A stretch of 8,967 bases of DNA. Origin: Clostridiales bacterium (GTDB lineage Bacteria; Bacillota; Clostridia; Saccharofermentanales; Saccharofermentanaceae). The notes below the pieces were generated by a model. The model saw only the letters and a list, made by a program, of their open reading frames with translations, was not told where the DNA came from and did no database searches. The position numbers and the translations under genes were made by a program. The stretch spans positions 1 through 8,967 of the forward strand of contig JAFGGR010000201.1 of assembly GCA_016930475.1 (NCBI GenBank), in the 5' to 3' direction. Below are positions 5,461 to 8,967 of the stretch, piece after piece (position 1 is the stretch's first letter; each line of letters starts with the position of its first letter).

Positions 5461-8400
5461 CTACTTGATCCCCTCATGGTACTCCTGAAGAGACTTGACC
5501 GCTGATTCGGAGTAGCCGTTCTTGATAAACGCCCGAATACCCTTCGCACTCGCCAAAGCCGCCGTCATTGTAGTGATATACGGGATCTTGTTCTTGATCG
5601 CGATCTTGCGGATGTAGGAATCATCAAACTCGCTCATCTTAGAGCGCGGAGTGTTGATGATCAACTGGATCTCCCGGTTCGCGATGGCATCCGCAATATT
5701 CGGGCGCCCTTCGAAAAGCTTCTTGATCTCTTCGGCTTCGACACCGTTTTCGCGCAAGAACACACACGTTCCGTGTGTTGCCTTGATCGAAAAGCCGATT
5801 GCCTTCAGCTCGCGCGCCGCCTTGAGGCCCGCTTCCTTGTCCTTGTCATTCAAGCTGATGAGGACACAGCCGGAGGTAGGCAGAGGAGATTGCGTCGCCT
5901 CCTGTGCTTTAAAATAAGCCAGTTCGTAGGAGTTATCAAGACCCAGCACCTCGCCCGTTGACCGCATCTCCGGACCGAGAAGCGGGTCGACCTCCGGGAA
6001 CATGTTAAACGGAAGCACAGCTTCTTTTACTCCGAAATGCGGAATGTTGCGGTGAACCAGGCGACTCATGTCATACTTCTTCCCCTCGCTCACGGCCATG
6101 ACGATTTCCGTCGCGACGCGTGCCATCGCGATGTTGCAGACCTTGGATACCAGCGGAACCGTGCGAGATGCACGCGGGTTCGCCTCCAGTACATATACGA
6201 CGCCGTCCGCGATCGCATATTGCATGTTCATCAGACCGACGACCTTCATTTCACTCGCGATGCGACGCGTGTAGTCGGTGATCGTCTCGATCAACTGTGG
6301 TGAAATACTGACCGGCGGGATCACGCACGCGGAATCTCCCGAGTGAACGCCGGCATATTCGATATGCTCCATCACGGTCGGCACAAAGGCATCCGTTCCG
6401 TCCGCAAGCGCGTCCGCTTCAACCTCTGTTGCGTTATTCAGAAAACGGTCGACCAGGATCGGTCGTTCCGGCGTTACGCCGACGGCAGCTTCCATATATT
6501 TGCTGAGCATTTCCTCGTCGCGAACGATCTCCATACCTCGCCCGCCGAGCACGTAAGAGGGACGTACCATCAGTGGATATCCGATACGATCGGCGATTTC
6601 GACAGCCTCCGCCGTATTGACCGCCATTCCGGATTCGGGCATCGGAATATTGAGACGTTCCATCATCATCCGAAACTGGTCACGATCCTCCGCAAAGTCG
6701 ATCGTCTGCTGGGAGGTGCCCAGGATACGAACACCGGCTTGCTCGAGCTCGGCCGCGATGTTCAACGGCGTCTGCCCGCCAAACTGCACGATGACGCCCA
6801 AGGGCTTTTCCTTCTGATAGATGCTCAAGACATCCTCGACGGTCAACGGTTCAAAATAAAGTTTGTCCGACGTATCATAATCCGTCGAAACCGTCTCCGG
6901 GTTACAGTTGACGATGACTGTTTCATACCCTAGATCCCGCAGAGCGAAGGCCGCGTGCACGCAACAATAGTCAAACTCGATCCCTTGACCGATACGGTTC
7001 GGGCCGCCTCCCAGGATCATGACCTTCGGCTTGTCGCTCACTTGGGTCGTATCCGGTGCGTTATAGGTCGAAAAGTAATATGCCGCGTTCTCCACTCCGC
7101 TGACGGGCACGGCTTCCCAGCCCTCAACAACACCCAACGCCGTTCTTTGCTCGCGGATCTGCTTTTCGCTGGTTCCGAGAAGAAACGACAGATAGCGGTC
7201 GGAAAAACCGTCTTTCTTCGCCCTCGTGAGTAGTTCGTCCGGAATGATCCCGCCTTTATACCCGAGGATCTCCTCTTCCAGCATGACTAATTCTCTCATC
7301 TGCTCGATGAAATAAGTCTTGATATACGTCAACTCGAAAAGCTTATCGACATCCCCGCCCTTGCGAAGCGCCTCATACATGATGAACTGACGCTCGCTGG
7401 TCGGCTCGATCATCATGGCCATTAATTCTTCAAGGGATTTTCGGTTGAAATCCCTGGCAAATCCCAAACCGTACCGACCAATCTCCAGTGAGCGTATGGC
7501 CTTCTGGAGGGCTTCCTTATAGTTCTTGCCGATGCTCATGACCTCACCGACCGCGCGCATCTGTGTGCCGAGTTTATCAATGGATCCGGGAAATTTCTCG
7601 AATGCCCAGCGGGCAAACTTGACAACGACATAGTCACCGGAAGGCGTGTATTTTTCGAGCGTTCCATCTCGCCAGTACGGAATCTCGTCAAGCGTCAGTC
7701 CGGCCGCGAGCATCGCGGAAATAAAAGCGATCGGAAATCCGGTCGCCTTGGACGCCAGGGCCGAGGAACGCGAGGTCCTCGGGTTGATTTCGATAATAAC
7801 GACACGATCGGTCTTCGGATCGTGTGCAAATTGAACGTTCGTGCCTCCGATGACCTCGATCGCTTCGACCACTCGATAGGAGTATTCCTGAAGTCGAGCC
7901 TGCAGTTCGGGGCTGATGGTCAGCATCGGCGCGGAGCAAAACGAATCGCCCGTGTGGACACCGACCGCATCGATGTTTTCGATGAAACAAACGGTGATCA
8001 TCTGGTTTTTGCTGTCGCGGACGACCTCAAGTTCCAGTTCCTCCCACCCGAGAACAGACTCCTCGACCAGAATCTGGCCGACCATGCTGGCTGCGATTCC
8101 CCGGTTAGCGATGATGTTGAGTTCCTCAAGATTATAAACCAGTCCGCCGCCGGTTCCGCCCATGGTATAGGCCGGGCGGATAACGACCGGATAACCGAGC
8201 TCCGATGCGATCGATTCCGCCTCTTCAACACTGTACGCCGCTTTGCTTCGCGGCATCTCGATACCCAGGCGATTCATCGTTTCTTTAAAGGCGATCCGGT
8301 CTTCGCCTCTCTCAATCGCATCGATCTGAACACCGATCACCCGAACGCCGTATTTCTCAAAAACACCGGCCTTGCTGAGCTCCGAGCAAAGATTGAGCGC

Positions 8401-8682
8401 CGTCTGACCGCCAAGATTCGGCAGTACAGCGTCCGGGCGCTCTTTTGCGATGATCTCAGTCAGACTCCGGACATTCAGCGGTTCGACATACGTAACATCC
8501 GCGATTCCGGGATCCGTCATGATCGTAGCCGGATTGGAGTTCACCAATACAATTTGGTACCCCAACTGGCGAAGAGCCTTACAGGCTTGTGTTCCGGAGT
8601 AGTCAAACTCACATGCTTGTCCGATGATGATCGGCCCGGAACCAATGATAAGAACCTTGTGAATATCGGGTAATTTGGGCAT
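5461..8682 (-). CDS. carB: Carbamoyl-phosphate synthase large subunit
   Basis: CarB makes carbamoyl phosphate from bicarbonate, two ATP and ammonia delivered by the glutaminase subunit CarA, feeding pyrimidine and arginine synthesis in the cytoplasm. At 1073 residues it is full length. The two homologous halves are visible: the first starts KVLIIGSGPIIIGQACEFDYSG, shown here by its key GSGPIIIGQ and EFDYSG, with an ATP-grasp region containing RPAYTMGGTGGG; the second starts with GGGPNRIGQGIEFDYCC and has RPSYVLGGRGME. The C-terminal MGS-like allosteric domain (about 935-1073) has THGT, PNIADAI and LIINTPRSK. ATG 8682 is chosen because AAGGGGAGA (8695-8687) is four bases upstream and the protein then begins like other CarB proteins. 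The frame stays open upstream to ATG 8775, but that codon lies at the predicted transcription start. carA is not adjacent in the window; upstream is the end of tuf with its own terminator. Expression is therefore likely monocistronic. Confidence 0.97.
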   Translation of the reverse strand: MPKLPDIHKVLIIGSGPIIIGQACEFDYSGTQACKALRQLGYQIVLVNSNPATIMTDPGIADVTYVEPLNVRSLTEIIAKERPDAVLPNLGGQTALNLCSELSKAGVFEKYGVRVIGVQIDAIERGEDRIAFKETMNRLGIEMPRSKAAYSVEEAESIASELGYPVVIRPAYTMGGTGGGLVYNLEELNIIANRGIAASMVGQILVEESVLGWEELELEVVRDSKNQMITVCFIENIDAVGVHTGDSFCSAPMLTISPELQARLQEYSYRVVEAIEVIGGTNVQFAHDPKTDRVVIIEINPRTSRSSALASKATGFPIAFISAMLAAGLTLDEIPYWRDGTLEKYTPSGDYVVVKFARWAFEKFPGSIDKLGTQMRAVGEVMSIGKNYKEALQKAIRSLEIGRYGLGFARDFNRKSLEELMAMMIEPTSERQFIMYEALRKGGDVDKLFELTYIKTYFIEQMRELVMLEEEILGYKGGIIPDELLTRAKKDGFSDRYLSFLLGTSEKQIREQRTALGVVEGWEAVPVSGVENAAYYFSTYNAPDTTQVSDKPKVMILGGGPNRIGQGIEFDYCCVHAAFALRDLGYETVIVNCNPETVSTDYDTSDKLYFEPLTVEDVLSIYQKEKPLGVIVQFGGQTPLNIAAELEQAGVRILGTSQQTIDFAEDRDQFRMMMERLNIPMPESGMAVNTAEAVEIADRIGYPLMVRPSYVLGGRGMEIVRDEEMLSKYMEAAVGVTPERPILVDRFLNNATEVEADALADGTDAFVPTVMEHIEYAGVHSGDSACVIPPVSISPQLIETITDYTRRIASEMKVVGLMNMQYAIADGVVYVLEANPRASRTVPLVSKVCNIAMARVATEIVMAVSEGKKYDMSRLVHRNIPHFGVKEAVLPFNMFPEVDPLLGPEMRSTGEVLGLDNSYELAYFKAQEATQSPLPTSGCVLISLNDKDKEAGLKAARELKAIGFSIKATHGTCVFLRENGVEAEEIKKLFEGRPNIADAIANREIQLIINTPRSKMSEFDDSYIRKIAIKNKIPYITTMTAALASAKGIRAFIKNGYSESAVKSLQEYHEGIK

Positions 8683-8778
8683 AACGTCTCCCCTTGAAAC
8701 GTGGTCGGTCACCGATCTTTCGGCTTCCTCCCGTCCGGTCATTATCCTTGCCGCGCCAACTGCGACGGGCAACATGTC
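8683..8778 (-). other. carB leader region with nested short inverted repeats
   Basis: The roughly 96-base leader contains CCCGTC (8769-8764) pairing with GACGGG (8735-8730), and an odd-length palindrome TCGGT-g-ACCGA (8715-8705). A flanking pair TCTTTCG/CGAAAGA (8784-8778 with 8722-8716) nests outside the first, but its 5' arm lies mostly before the predicted transcription start. No U-run follows any stem, and I do not see a PyrR-binding consensus. A GGGAGGA at about 8733-8727 is not followed by a well-spaced start codon. Confidence 0.35.
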
Positions 8779-8784
8779 GAAAGA

Positions 8785-8813
8785 ATTGTAGCCTATAACC
8801 GTTAAAAATGCAA
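8785..8813 (-). promoter_or_regulatory. Candidate sigma-A promoter of carB
   Basis: On the minus strand TTGCAT (8813-8808), 17 bases, then TACAAT (8790-8785). Expected transcription start is near 8778. It lies just after the tuf terminator, in an A/T-rich stretch, and explains independent transcription of carB. Confidence 0.6.
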
Positions 8814-8860
8814 AGCAAAATTACTTGTGTTCGCTCATTTCCGATAACAAAGGAATGTCG

Positions 8861-8893
8861 AAAAAAAACGTCCCGGATCTGCATCCGGGACGT
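8861..8893 (-). terminator. Intrinsic terminator of tuf
   Basis: On the minus strand ACGTCCCGGAT, loop GCAG and ATCCGGGACGT make a perfect 11-base stem followed by eight T. It starts 24 bases after the tuf stop codon. The other strand lacks a T-run, so it works in one direction. Confidence 0.97.
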
Positions 8894-8916
8894 TCATACG
8901 ACTGCGATAACCGTTC

Positions 8917-8967
8917 TTACTCAATGATCGTTGAAACGGTTCCGGCACCGACCGTACGGCCACCCTC
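8917..8967 (-). CDS. tuf: Elongation factor Tu, C-terminal end only (runs off right edge)
   Basis: The last 16 codons read EGGRTVGAGTVSTIIE followed by TAA (8919-8917). This is the conserved end of domain III of EF-Tu, the GTPase that brings aminoacyl-tRNA to the ribosome; most members end in a close variant of REGGRTVGAGVV-x-x-I-x-E. The rest lies beyond the right edge. It is the promoter-distal end of its transcript, as a strong terminator follows. Confidence 0.9.
   Translation of the reverse strand, partial: EGGRTVGAGTVSTIIE

Noticed and set aside
7822..8673. Long plus-strand open frame of 283 codons opposite carB
   Set aside because: It is wholly antisense to a strongly conserved carB region, has a composition typical of a frame shadow (rich in Arg, Asp, His) and no recognisable motif.
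8683..8775. Extended CarB starting at ATG 8775
   Set aside because: Predicted transcription begins at about the same place, leaving no leader for ribosome binding, and the extra 31 residues are not part of the conserved CarB start; ATG 8682 has a strong ribosome binding site.

Overview
The window looks like a moderately GC-rich chromosomal segment from a low-GC-lineage Gram-positive bacterium (Bacillota, probably class Clostridia). The support is a class A penicillin-binding protein with the Firmicutes-style C-terminal tail, a short glutamate 5-kinase without a PUA domain, strong GGAGG-type ribosome binding sites, intrinsic terminators, and a secreted or anchored Thr/Pro-rich protein of the kind common in gut Clostridia. 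The assignment is an inference from protein style, not from a database search.

Layout, left to right. (1) Positions 1-472, minus strand: the N-terminal part of an RlmD/RlmCD-type 23S rRNA m5U methyltransferase, running off the left edge, with an unusual 24-residue tandem duplication inside its TRAM domain. (2) 473-670: a divergent promoter region in which the two candidate promoters appear to share one -35 hexamer on opposite strands. (3) 671-3121, plus strand: a bifunctional class A penicillin-binding protein with all expected GT51 and transpeptidase motifs. (4) 3191-4039, minus strand: ProB, convergent with the PBP gene. (5) 4040-4337: proB promoter candidate and a large imperfect palindrome (about 170 bp) of unknown nature. 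(6) 4338-5276, minus strand: an unrecognised membrane-anchored protein with two similar small beta-rich modules joined by a Thr-rich linker. (7) 5277-5460: promoter for that gene and a clear intrinsic terminator for carB. (8) 5461-8682, minus strand: full-length carB. (9) 8683-8967: carB leader and promoter, then a perfect intrinsic terminator and the last 16 codons of tuf (EF-Tu).

The genes are housekeeping functions (translation, rRNA modification, cell-wall synthesis, proline and pyrimidine/arginine precursor synthesis) and do not form an obvious shared pathway. Most are separately promoted and, on the right side, separately terminated. carB has no carA beside it and proB has no proA beside it within the window. 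I do not see a mobile element with a transposase, a CRISPR array, tRNA, rRNA or a defence system. The best candidates for something undescribed are the palindrome at 4135-4303, the two-module anchored protein, and the TRAM-domain duplication; none is proof of a new system.
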